Shown one piece after another: positions 7,930 through 15,590 of a stretch of DNA of 64,000 bases (position 1 is the first letter of the stretch; each line of letters starts with the position of its first letter). The stretch lies in the NCBI RefSeq assembly GCF_012849095.1, contig NZ_CP051680.1:1612001-1676000 (forward strand), in the 5' to 3' direction. The position numbers and the translations under genes were made by a program. The DNA is from Cohnella herbarum. GTDB lineage: Bacteria; Bacillota; Bacilli; Paenibacillales; Paenibacillaceae. The notes beneath the pieces were generated by a model. That model had not been told where the DNA came from. It did no database searches and worked only from the letters and a program-made list of their open reading frames with translations.

Positions 7930-9549
7930 TTACATAGCTTTAGTCAACGTAATCGACCAGTCGGCTTTGTTCCAATTCAGATTCCAACCTAGCAGTTCGG
8001 CGATGAACCGAAGCGGTACCTGTGTACGGCCATCGTGTGCGAATACGGGAGCCATAAGATTGACGTTTTCTCCATTCACTTGCGCGATATCTTTACCTAA
8101 CCAGAAGACAACTTTATCCGTGCCTGTGTCCACTTCAACCGTAGCCGTGGAAGGAGACCATCTCAAGTCAGCGCCAAGCGCCATCGTCAACGTTCTTAAC
8201 GATACGAAGGTAACTGTGTCCTTGATTAAAGGCGCAACGTCCATTTCCACGTTATTGCCGTTAACTTTGGCTGTTTTCCCGTTGATTTGAAGCCATATCG
8301 TTTGAACTTCGTTCGAGGTTTCAGGCTCGGTTACAGGAAACTCCGACTGGAAAAAATCAGGCTTTTGCATCACGATTGCTCCCCCCAACGCTTTACCGAC
8401 TCCGAACATGAGATTGTACCCTTTATCATAGCTTGCATACAATCCGGAAGCGTCCTTGGCTCTATATAGATCAAATGCCTCAAGCACGAGCCTCTCATGT
8501 TCTGCTATGGCAGCCGTTGCGGCAGATGCCGGAAGTTTACCACCTGTGGCAGCGCCAAGAAAATTACCGAATTCAACGGAAAACTTGCTCAGCTTAGCTC
8601 TAGCTTGCATACTTGCATTCGCATCTCCGGCAAGGCTAGCCTTAACAATTTCGTCTTGCGCATTAATATGATCGCCAAACCACACGGTTTTGAAGGCTTC
8701 ACCGCCAGCTGCACCATACAGAGAGGTAATGGCTTCAGTAAAACCTACCGTATTGCCGTTCTCAGCTTCGAGAATCGCGGGATATGCGGGAGATTTATCC
8801 ATTCCTTTTTGCATGCTAATTACGGCAAGGGCATAATGTTCCGCGGCGAGATAGTTCAGTGCCGATCTCAGATCTCCAGCCGAAGTGTCCGGCCGGGTAC
8901 CATTAAATTTATCGGGCATTTGGGTGACAATTGCACCTGACAATGCATCGCTAATTACGAACATGAAGCTTAGGCCTTCACGATATTTGGCAAGCGAACT
9001 TGTGTAATTTCCGGCGACATAATCGTCGAATACTTGTTTGACTTGATCCTCGTGCTTACGAAGCACGTCTTGCGCCGCCGATGCAGGCAGCTTGCCTGCG
9101 GTCGCCGTACCCAAGAAGTTGCCAAGTTTGATTGCGAATTGTTCGATTTCTTTAGCGACACTGGTTTTATCGGCGGCATTATTAGACTTGACTGCCGTTA
9201 CGTAATCTTTCGTATAGTTAAGATGACCGCTGAAAATTCGGTCGAACTCTCTCGCCCCTTTCTCTCCGTATACGGAAGCAATAGCCGGCACCATATCTTT
9301 CGCGTTTTTCTCCAGTGCCGTTTGAGCCGCAGCAGCGTCGAACGAGTTGTCGTACTTCTTGATCATCGAGTCAACGGCGAGCGTGAAGTGCTCCGAAAGC
9401 AAGTAATCCAATGTCGCTCTCAGCTCTATCGCAGGCGTTTCGACGGTTGGTATCTTCGGTTCCGCAGCGCTTGCGCTCGTCGCGCCGGTAATCGTAGGGA
9501 ATAGTAATGACAGACTAAGTACGGGAGCTAACCATTTGTTCAGTTTCAT
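7930..9549 (-). CDS. Secreted protein with copper amine oxidase-like stalk domain
   Basis: This 539-residue secreted protein has a signal peptide ending near TSASAAEPK. Two related helical repeats follow, at about residues 40-220 and 225-400; both contain patterns like LDYLLSEHFTLAV and ALNYLAAEHYALAV, and FGNFLGAATGGKLPASAA. The C-terminal 120 residues are a 'copper amine oxidase N-terminal' stalk module (INGKTAKVNGNNVEMDVAPL ... FVSLRTLTMALGADLRW ... VPLRFIAELLGWNLNWN). Despite that family name no amine oxidase domain is present. Such stalk modules are abundant on Paenibacillus surfaces and probably bind the wall. GAGGAG lies upstream, and a GTTGGTCT/AGACCAAC hairpin (9571-9602) lies in the leader. 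Confidence 0.85.
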   Translation of the reverse strand: MKLNKWLAPVLSLSLLFPTITGATSASAAEPKIPTVETPAIELRATLDYLLSEHFTLAVDSMIKKYDNSFDAAAAQTALEKNAKDMVPAIASVYGEKGAREFDRIFSGHLNYTKDYVTAVKSNNAADKTSVAKEIEQFAIKLGNFLGTATAGKLPASAAQDVLRKHEDQVKQVFDDYVAGNYTSSLAKYREGLSFMFVISDALSGAIVTQMPDKFNGTRPDTSAGDLRSALNYLAAEHYALAVISMQKGMDKSPAYPAILEAENGNTVGFTEAITSLYGAAGGEAFKTVWFGDHINAQDEIVKASLAGDANASMQARAKLSKFSVEFGNFLGAATGGKLPASAATAAIAEHERLVLEAFDLYRAKDASGLYASYDKGYNLMFGVGKALGGAIVMQKPDFFQSEFPVTEPETSNEVQTIWLQINGKTAKVNGNNVEMDVAPLIKDTVTFVSLRTLTMALGADLRWSPSTATVEVDTGTDKVVFWLGKDIAQVNGENVNLMAPVFAHDGRTQVPLRFIAELLGWNLNWNKADWSITLTKAM

Positions 9550-9718
9550 GAATCATTCACTCTCCTCAGGGTTGGTCTTATTTCGTTTCTAATTAGACCA
9601 ACGGAGAGAATGAAACTTTGGATCACATTCTTCTCCATCTTTTTCCCGAGCAGTTGTTGGTTATGTATCTTCATCTGGGTATTTGCTGAGATTTATTTAC
9701 TCTGGGTATTTGTACTGT

Positions 9719-9745
9719 ACCATACCGTCTAACTTACATAAGCTA
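9719..9745 (+). promoter_or_regulatory. Sigma-K-type sporulation promoter
   Basis: AC at 9719-9720, a 16-nt spacer and CATAAGCTA at 9737-9745 match the sigma-K consensus AC-N16-CATAnnnTA exactly. It lies 49 bp before the YjcZ-type gene start. The second YjcZ gene in this window has the same arrangement. Confidence 0.65.
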
Positions 9746-9793
9746 GACATGTGACCAACGACGATCACAAATAAACAATCGGTGGTGAAATCA

Positions 9794-9916
9794 TTGAGCG
9801 GAGTTGTTGGCGGGTATGGCGGTAGCTGCGGCGGATACGGCGGAGGCATGCAAGCGGCTGCATTTGCGCTTGTTCTCTTCATCCTTTTGGTAATCATCTT
9901 AAGAGCTGCCTACTAA
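9794..9916 (+). CDS. YjcZ-family small spore protein
   Basis: A 40-residue glycine-rich, membrane-inserting peptide of the YjcZ sporulation family. The N-terminus reads LSGVVGGYGGSCGGYGGGMQ (TTG start) and is followed by one hydrophobic helix, ALVLFILLVIILRA. TTG at 9794 is preferred because GGTGG lies 8 nt upstream and relatives start MSGVVGGYGG; a GTG at 9785 is an alternative. YjcZ-like peptides are made in the mother cell late in sporulation and their function is unknown. The gene is too short for normal ORF thresholds, and a near-identical core is encoded at 32623-32751. Confidence 0.85.
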   Translation: MSGVVGGYGGSCGGYGGGMQAAAFALVLFILLVIILRAAY

Positions 9917-9928
9917 CAAATTCATTGT

Positions 9929-9957
9929 AACCCGCGATGTACGATCGATCGCGGGTT
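9929..9957 (+). terminator. Intrinsic terminator of the YjcZ gene
   Basis: A 10-bp stem AACCCGCGAT/ATCGCGGGTT followed by a run of T on the plus strand, 12 bp after the YjcZ stop codon. Confidence 0.9.
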
Positions 9958-9980
9958 TTTACTACGCAATAGGAACACCG

Positions 9981-10262
9981 TTACACATCCGATGGACGCC
10001 GAGCTCGTTTTACTTTTGAGCCTCGTACCATTCCGGAATTTTTATTTTTCTTCCTATCCTTCGATTGCCTGTTATCAAGAACGATCGGTTGGAAGGGCAT
10101 CGTCACATTGAAGCTTGGACTATCAAAAGAGACCTCGTCTTTGTCGCCTTCGGTTGATCCCTGATTGCTCTGTGATGTGTTGTTAGGGACGCCGTTGACA
10201 TTACCGAAAATAATCGTTCCTTCGTTTTTTACAATCGTTATCCTTCCGATATGACAAAACAT
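9981..10262 (-). CDS. GerPA/GerPF-like small spore protein (tentative)
   Basis: A 93-residue protein whose N-terminal half (HIGRITIVKNEGTIIFGNV, then a Ser/Asn/Gly-rich GVPNNTSQSNQGSTEG) recalls the GerPA/GerPF spore-coat germination family (pattern V/I-G-x-I-x-I-x(4)-G-x-I-x-FG). The C-terminus is very basic (SKDRKKNKNSGMVRGSKVKR). The ATG at 10262 is chosen; AAGGAAG lies 11 nt upstream, a long spacing. CATAAGATA on the minus strand (10313-10321) matches a sigma-K -10 box, although the -35 AC is not at the ideal spacing. The family call rests on a short motif. Confidence 0.5.
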   Translation of the reverse strand: MFCHIGRITIVKNEGTIIFGNVNGVPNNTSQSNQGSTEGDKDEVSFDSPSFNVTMPFQPIVLDNRQSKDRKKNKNSGMVRGSKVKRARRPSDV

Positions 10263-10387
10263 GAAATAATCAACTTCCTTTTGTTTATTTCTATGTTGTC
10301 GGTACATGCTGCTATCTTATGTATAGATTTTAACATCGGCATTGGCTTTTCCAATAGTAACATGAGCCTTAATATAAGGACAAAAAA

Positions 10388-10419
10388 ACGGCCGCCGGCT
10401 TTCAAAGCCAATCGACCGT
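10388..10419 (-). terminator. Intrinsic terminator of the VOC gene
   Basis: On the minus strand ACGGTCGATTGGCTT pairs imperfectly with AAGCCGGCGGCCGT and is followed by seven U residues. Confidence 0.75.
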
Positions 10420-10460
10420 TCTATCTGCGGTTTAGGTTTACCGTTAATCCTCTGTAACGC

Positions 10461-10844
10461 TTATTTACTCTTCTCCATGACGGCAAAGTAATTATCTTCG
10501 AAATCCGCAAAGTTGAACACTCTACCGGAAGGCAAATTTACGATTTCTCCGACTTTGACGTTTTTATTGGATAAGTCGCTATGAAGTTGTTCGAAGTGAT
10601 CCGAGAAGAACATCAAAGAAGGCGTTCCGAGATTTAAACCCGGAGACATCTTGGCTACGAAGTCTTTATTGTGAAGGATGATGGTCGTATCCGAACTCTC
10701 TGCAGGAGCAATTTCAATCCATCTGAACCCTTGACCGTTGTCCTCTTCGGCAATAACGCTAAATCCTAATTTTTCCGTCCAAAAAGCACGCGCTTCATCT
10801 TGGTTGTTTACATACACCATGATTTGTCCGACTTTATTGATCAT
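10461..10844 (-). CDS. VOC (glyoxalase/bleomycin-resistance fold) protein
   Basis: About 127 residues with two beta-alpha-beta-beta-beta modules: VGQIMVYVNNQDEARAFWTE with KLGFSVIAEEDNG, and SLMFFSDHFEQLHSDLSNKN with NFADFEDNYFAVME. This is the common single-chain VOC form, which usually dimerises. Candidate metal ligands are partly missing at the first position, so a lyase or dioxygenase role is uncertain. A TTG at 10856 is in frame upstream, but the purine-rich site GAGGGAG would then touch the start codon, so ATG 10844 is preferred. Confidence 0.8.
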   Translation of the reverse strand: MINKVGQIMVYVNNQDEARAFWTEKLGFSVIAEEDNGQGFRWIEIAPAESSDTTIILHNKDFVAKMSPGLNLGTPSLMFFSDHFEQLHSDLSNKNVKVGEIVNLPSGRVFNFADFEDNYFAVMEKSK

Positions 10845-10881
10845 TAAATTTTCCAACTCCCTCTCAAAAACGAATATGAAT

Positions 10882-11013
10882 TTACTTGCACTGAGCGACT
10901 TTATCGATCGGCAGTCGGACCGATAATTGACCGACGTTAACAGTATTACCTATTGAGATCAACATTACGGGTATGAACCGATCCGCTTCGATTCCGAATG
11001 CTTCCGCAATTCG
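10882..11013 (-). pseudogene. C-terminal remnant of a nitroreductase
   Basis: The minus-strand frame ending at TAA 10882 reads RIAEAFGIEADRFIPVMLIS, then IGN ... SVRLPIDKV. That matches the last 40 or so residues of NAD(P)H nitroreductases (typically EAFGIP...F.PVMLIAIGK...SVRLPVDEV). No flavin-binding N-terminus is present: upstream the frame soon runs into the mqo terminator. It appears to be a 5'-deleted relic. The assignment is by eye from a short stretch. Confidence 0.55.
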
Positions 11014-11045
11014 CCGTCGAGAACAATGTGCGATCCTCAGAAAAA

Positions 11046-11079
11046 GAAGCTGACCCCATGCTGAATTGGAGTCAGCTTC
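11046..11079 (-). terminator. Intrinsic terminator of mqo
   Basis: GAAGCTGAC pairs with GTCAGCTTC across a 16-nt loop with further pairing, and UUUUU follows on the minus strand. It lies 33 bp after the mqo stop. Confidence 0.85.
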
Positions 11080-11111
11080 AGCTTTGCAAATGAATCGCCG
11101 ATTATTCTTAA

Positions 11112-12635
11112 CTATGAAACGGAAACGGTTCTGCGCGCGGCTTGTAACGGCATGTTGTCGCTTAAGCCAAGCGTCCGCGCCGTTGAAGTATGAATTTCTT
11201 CGATAAGCTCGGGATTCTTCAATAGCGACACGCCGTAAGAGGGAATCATTTCTTTGATTTTCGGCTCCCACTCTTTGATATGTTGAGGGAAACATTTGTT
11301 AAGAACCTCAAGCATAACGTGAACGGCGGTAGAAGCACCCGGAGAAGCGCCGAGCAATGCGGCTATCGAACCGTCCGCGGCGCTAATGACCTCCGTACCG
11401 AATTGAAGCGTTCCTTTGCCGGCATCCGTATCTTTAATGACTTGCACGCGTTGACCGGCCACCACTAAATCCCAATCCTCGATTTTGGCGTTCGGGATAA
11501 ATTCACGCAACTCATCCATCCTTTTTTCTTTCGACAACATCACTTGCTGGATCAGATATTTCGTCAAAGACATGTTTTTGGCGCCTGCCGCCAGCATCGT
11601 TACGACATTATTCGGTTTAACGGAAGTAACCAAATCGAACATGGAACCGGATTTTAAGAACTTAGGCGAGAAGCCGGCAAACGGTCCGAATAACAACGAT
11701 TTTTTATTATCGATATATCTAGTGTCAAGATGCGGAACGGACATTGGCGGAGCGCCGACCTTCGCTTTGCCGTATACTTTGGCGTGATGCTGCTTGACAA
11801 CATCCGGATTGTTACACACCATAAAAATCCCGCTAACCGGGAATCCGCCGATATGTTTTCCTTCGGGAATACCCGATTTTTGCAGTAAATGTACGCTTCC
11901 GCCTCCGCCTCCGATAAAGACGAATTTAGCAATATGGCGTTCAACGTTACCGGTATCGACATTTCTCACTTTCAATTCCCAAGAACCATCTTTAGTACGT
12001 TTGATATTATCGACATTTTGTTTGTATTTGATATCGACTTTCTTGCTCTTTAAGTGGTCAAACAACATCCGCGTTAAAGCGCCGAAGTTAACATCCGTTC
12101 CGGAGTCTATTTTCGTTGCCGCTATCGCTTCGTTCGCCGGACGGTCTTCCATAATAAGCGGAATCCATTCCTTCAGTTTTTCCGGGTCATCCGAAAATTC
12201 CATCCCTTGAAACAGAGGGTTGTTTAATAACGCTTCGAAACGTTTCTTTAGGAAAGTTACGTTTTTCTCTCCCTGGACCATACTCATGTGAGGCAATGGC
12301 ATGATAAAATCCTGCGGATTATTGACGAGCTTGCTGTTGACGAGATAAGACCAAAACTGCATCGAAAGTTGAAACTGTTCATTAATTTTGATAGCTTTGC
12401 TAATATCGATCGATCCGTCCGGTTTTTCTTCCGTATAGTTAAGCTCGCACAGAGCCGCATGCCCCGTTCCAGCATTATTCCATTCGTTAGAGCTTTCCTC
12501 ACCAGCATTTTCGAGCTTCTCGAACACTTTAATTTCCCAGTCCGGTACTAATTCTTTCAGCAGCGATCCCAATGTAGCACTCATAATTCCCGCACCAATT
12601 AAGATAACGTCTGTTCTAGTTTGTATGTTGCTCAT
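11112..12635 (-). CDS. mqo: Malate:quinone oxidoreductase
   Basis: The 507-residue flavoprotein is a full-length membrane-associated Mqo, which oxidises L-malate to oxaloacetate and passes electrons to the quinone pool. The FAD-binding Rossmann motif is [17 protein letters not shown] near the N-terminus. Family-typical blocks follow: [32 protein letters not shown] and [20 protein letters not shown]. It provides a bypass of NAD-dependent malate dehydrogenase in the TCA cycle. It is monocistronic, with its own promoter and terminator. Confidence 0.96.
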   Translation of the reverse strand: MSNIQTRTDVILIGAGIMSATLGSLLKELVPDWEIKVFEKLENAGEESSNEWNNAGTGHAALCELNYTEEKPDGSIDISKAIKINEQFQLSMQFWSYLVNSKLVNNPQDFIMPLPHMSMVQGEKNVTFLKKRFEALLNNPLFQGMEFSDDPEKLKEWIPLIMEDRPANEAIAATKIDSGTDVNFGALTRMLFDHLKSKKVDIKYKQNVDNIKRTKDGSWELKVRNVDTGNVERHIAKFVFIGGGGGSVHLLQKSGIPEGKHIGGFPVSGIFMVCNNPDVVKQHHAKVYGKAKVGAPPMSVPHLDTRYIDNKKSLLFGPFAGFSPKFLKSGSMFDLVTSVKPNNVVTMLAAGAKNMSLTKYLIQQVMLSKEKRMDELREFIPNAKIEDWDLVVAGQRVQVIKDTDAGKGTLQFGTEVISAADGSIAALLGASPGASTAVHVMLEVLNKCFPQHIKEWEPKIKEMIPSYGVSLLKNPELIEEIHTSTARTLGLSDNMPLQAARRTVSVS

Positions 12636-12682
12636 TTTTACCTTCCTTATATCTAAAGAATAGATTAATATATTTATCTACT

Positions 12683-12711
12683 ATTATAGATAGTTATAAG
12701 CTATACGACAA
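12683..12711 (-). promoter_or_regulatory. Sigma-A promoter of mqo
   Basis: On the minus strand TTGTCG (12706-12711) and TATAAT (12683-12688) are separated by exactly 17 bp, about 50 bp before the mqo start. Confidence 0.75.
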
Positions 12712-12801
12712 GAAGCGCGGCGAAGAAGCCGAATAATGTTCTTATTTAGCGGTTATCCTACTCATCATCATTTCCCGATGGGCGGAGGAGCGTTATTTTC
12801 C

Positions 12802-13935
12802 ATGCAACGGATCATGGCAGTCATCGTCGCAATCGGTTTTGTATTGAATACGTACGGCGTTGTCGACGCTGCCGCTCAATCCAAATCGAATACTGAGCTT
12901 GAGATCGTGAATTTTCTACAACAATTATTCGATGCCCGCTCGCGATTCTTGCTGAGTAACGATAATGAAATGTTAAATCGATACTATCTCTCCATGGAGA
13001 AGGCAAGCCGACATGCTCTTCAGCAGGAGATGATTCGTAAGGAATATATCCAAGCATGGGCGACTCGAAGAAAAGTTCGCTTTGAGCGCGTCCATAGCCA
13101 TATTCGTGTCCCTCGTATTCGCATAGACGGTAATCGCGCTAAAGTATCCGTCGTCCTATCCCAGAAATTGGAATATTCGTATTCGGAGCCTTTCTCCGTC
13201 TTCCAGTCGTTCGGTATCGGTACTCGACATGCATTAACATTAATTCAAACAGACGGAAAATGGCATGTCCTTCGAGAATGGTATTCCGATCCGCTTAACG
13301 AGAATCCCCGATTAATTTCCGCTACGAACGATAACTTTCCTAACCCGTTAATCCAAGAGCATACGAAAAGAAATCGATCAAACGAAGGGAAACTCGGTTA
13401 TCAACGAGACCGAGCCATAGCTTATGCCAATAAGTATGCAGGTGCCGCTTGGGGAGCCGGAAACAATAATCGCTATAACTTGAATTATCGGGATTATACA
13501 TCGGACGGAGGAGACTGCACCAATTATGCCTCGCAAGTAATCGGCGATCCTCATGAAGGCGGCGGGTTGCGGATGACAACCAATTGGCGGTATTGGTTTC
13601 GGTCCGGCGGTAGCCATACTTGGATTCAGACGGATCGTTTTCGCAAGTTTCTTCTAGCCTCGGGATATGTTAGCGTAATTTCGGCAGGAACTTTCGAAGA
13701 GATAACGAAACCGAGCCCACAACGTCCCTACGGCGATATCGGGGAATTAAAGCCCGGCGATTTAATTGCTTATATTCTTCATGGCGATGACGTGGACCAT
13801 TTCGGCGTGTTAGTAGGCTATGATGACAATGGCTATCCCTTAGTAAATTCCCATACCGCCGATCGCATTGGGGTGCCGTTCGACTTGGGATGGGATCAAC
13901 ATACCCGATATCAGCTCATTCATATTTTGGATTAA
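12802..13935 (+). CDS. Secreted amidase-domain protein (Amidase_6 type)
   Basis: A protein of about 377 residues with a signal peptide (MQRIMAVIVAIGFVLNTYGV, cleavage near VDAAAQ), a 180-residue alpha/beta region of unknown role and a C-terminal papain-like putative amidase domain. Likely catalytic residues are Cys in GGDCTNYASQ and His in DDVDHFGVLVGYD; NSHTADR is also conserved. Such proteins are thought to cleave cell-wall peptides. ATG 12802 is preferred over 12736 because it begins the signal peptide and has GGAGGAG upstream. It is convergent with the SpoVB gene, only 13 bp away. Confidence 0.8.
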   Translation: MQRIMAVIVAIGFVLNTYGVVDAAAQSKSNTELEIVNFLQQLFDARSRFLLSNDNEMLNRYYLSMEKASRHALQQEMIRKEYIQAWATRRKVRFERVHSHIRVPRIRIDGNRAKVSVVLSQKLEYSYSEPFSVFQSFGIGTRHALTLIQTDGKWHVLREWYSDPLNENPRLISATNDNFPNPLIQEHTKRNRSNEGKLGYQRDRAIAYANKYAGAAWGAGNNNRYNLNYRDYTSDGGDCTNYASQVIGDPHEGGGLRMTTNWRYWFRSGGSHTWIQTDRFRKFLLASGYVSVISAGTFEEITKPSPQRPYGDIGELKPGDLIAYILHGDDVDHFGVLVGYDDNGYPLVNSHTADRIGVPFDLGWDQHTRYQLIHILD

Positions 13936-13948
13936 ACGATTCATTCGT

Positions 13949-15466
13949 TCATAGCTGCTGCCGGATTTTGAAGAAAAACCGTATGCCCATGTAAATGCCC
14001 GCTCCTCCAAGGTATATCGCGATCTCAAGCGCTAGCGCGATTGGTTTCGATGATGAAAGGTTTAGTAAAAATAAGGATACAATCGTTGCGAAAATCATCA
14101 TTCCAGCAAGAACCAACGAATCCAGAATAAGCAACGTCGGTCGAACATAATGATTACGCACCAGCTTAAGAGCTCGTATGTTCCATGCCGCGGCAACAAG
14201 CTCCATCGACAGGAATGCGATCGCGGCTCCCGCATATTCGAATCCCGGAATCGTGATGAGATAATACAACAAAATGAGAGTCATGCTTACCCCTGCAATC
14301 ATGCCCGCCAAAGGTACCCTCTTACGATCTTGGGCCCACAAAGTACTTGTCGTTAATTCACGGAATCCTACGATCAAAGGGATAGCCGACAAATATTGAA
14401 TCGCTGTAGAGGCTTCATCCGTGCCAAAAAACAACCAAGAAATTTGCGCAGCGTACTTATATAGAAGCAGACCCGAAGCCCACCCCCATATCCAGCTCAG
14501 CTCCATAGCAGCATAAACCCGTCTATAAAAATGGTTTTTCCGGCCTTCCTGCCAATCGGCAGCGATTTTCATTGTAAGGGTATGTGACAATGCCGAGGTA
14601 AGTAAGGTCGGCATATAAACAATAATGACGGCCATTCCGGATAACACGCCGTACATAGCCATCGCTTCCGACGCGGAATAACCCGCGAATTGCAATCGTC
14701 TCTGGATCACGACGGCATCGATCAGGTCGGAAGCCGGGATCAACAGTCTCGTTAGAGCAATGAGTAAAGATGATTGAATGACGATGGAAAGCGCGGGACT
14801 TACAGGCGACGCTCCCAACGGATTACCGATGGACGGAATAGGTTTTCGTGCAAACGCGCAAGCGACTATTAAAAGGATGAAGGAGAACAATGCTCCGATG
14901 AACGTTCCTAGAATGCCTCCTCCCACCGCTAATGAAGAGCCGTAAGAGAGAAATAAAATTACGAAAACAATCATGGCCGTTATGCGTACGGCTTGTTCCG
15001 TTAATTCCGATAACGCAATCATTCCGTAGCGTTCCATCCCTTGCAGGTATCCCCGCAGCAAGTTAAGTAACGGAACGGCGAATAGCGCGGGAGCTATACA
15101 TTGAATAGCGAATGCTAGCTTGGAATTACCGAGAAGCTGCGCGATTACTGAAGCGAACGAGAAGCTAAGCAAGCTGACTAATCCGCCTATAACGACGATG
15201 ATCAGAGAAAACGCTTTGAACAACCTCCAGCCTTGAGCTTTATTTTTCGCAGTGTACAAAGCAAGAGTCGTCGGTAGCCCCCCGGTAATCAACATCAGCA
15301 TCAAACCATAGTAAGAGTAAGCGATTTGATAGAGCCCCACTCCTTCGGCACCGACCAAACGCGTCAGAACAACCCTTCCGATCAATCCGAATATTTTCAC
15401 GCCAAACATGGCGCTGCTTCGCAAAGCAGTTTGTTTCAGAAGAAGCGGCATTCTCAACGCATTCAC
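13949..15466 (-). CDS. spoVB: SpoVB-type polysaccharide flippase
   Basis: The 505-residue integral membrane protein belongs to the MOP/MATE polysaccharide transporter group, with about 14 predicted helices. The N-terminus (LRSSAMFGVKIFGLIGRVVL then TRLVGAEGVGLYQIAYSYYG) is typical of SpoVB, the putative lipid II flippase of spore cortex synthesis. GTG at 15466 is given as the start; an ATG at 15451 is possible. A sigma-E-like promoter upstream supports a sporulation role. Paenibacillus genomes often carry several SpoVB paralogues, so orthology is not certain. Confidence 0.8.
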   Translation of the reverse strand: MNALRMPLLLKQTALRSSAMFGVKIFGLIGRVVLTRLVGAEGVGLYQIAYSYYGLMLMLITGGLPTTLALYTAKNKAQGWRLFKAFSLIIVVIGGLVSLLSFSFASVIAQLLGNSKLAFAIQCIAPALFAVPLLNLLRGYLQGMERYGMIALSELTEQAVRITAMIVFVILFLSYGSSLAVGGGILGTFIGALFSFILLIVACAFARKPIPSIGNPLGASPVSPALSIVIQSSLLIALTRLLIPASDLIDAVVIQRRLQFAGYSASEAMAMYGVLSGMAVIIVYMPTLLTSALSHTLTMKIAADWQEGRKNHFYRRVYAAMELSWIWGWASGLLLYKYAAQISWLFFGTDEASTAIQYLSAIPLIVGFRELTTSTLWAQDRKRVPLAGMIAGVSMTLILLYYLITIPGFEYAGAAIAFLSMELVAAAWNIRALKLVRNHYVRPTLLILDSLVLAGMMIFATIVSLFLLNLSSSKPIALALEIAIYLGGAGIYMGIRFFFKIRQQL

Positions 15467-15493
15467 CCCGATAGTAAAACTTGTCCTTATCGA

Positions 15494-15520
15494 ACTTTAT
15501 GACAAGAACGGATCAGGTAT
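15494..15520 (-). promoter_or_regulatory. Candidate sigma-E promoter of the SpoVB gene
   Basis: On the minus strand ATA (15518-15520), 16 nt, then CATAAAGT (15494-15501) fits the sigma-E pattern ATA-N16-CATAnnnT. It lies 28 bp before the SpoVB start; spoVB of Bacillus subtilis is also expressed in the mother cell. Confidence 0.45.
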
Positions 15521-15554
15521 GAAACCATGTGCCAGCAGTATCTTCTGAAAATGC

Positions 15555-15585
15555 GTAAAGGGATCCATAAGGCGGATCCCTTTAC
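15555..15585 (-). terminator. Terminator of the Tc-toxin gene
   Basis: A perfect 12-bp stem GTAAAGGGATCC/GGATCCCTTTAC, 6 bp after the toxin stop codon. The U-tract is weak, so termination may be incomplete. Confidence 0.65.
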
Positions 15586-15590
15586 GATCA

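Noticed and set aside
9697..9897. Minus-strand proline-rich open frame
   Set aside because: It is antisense to the YjcZ gene, and its Pro/Tyr repeats are the complement of the Gly codons.
10251..10457. Plus-strand 68-codon open frame across the gap between GerP-like and VOC genes
   Set aside because: It overlaps the GerP-like start region and the VOC terminator and has no ribosome site.
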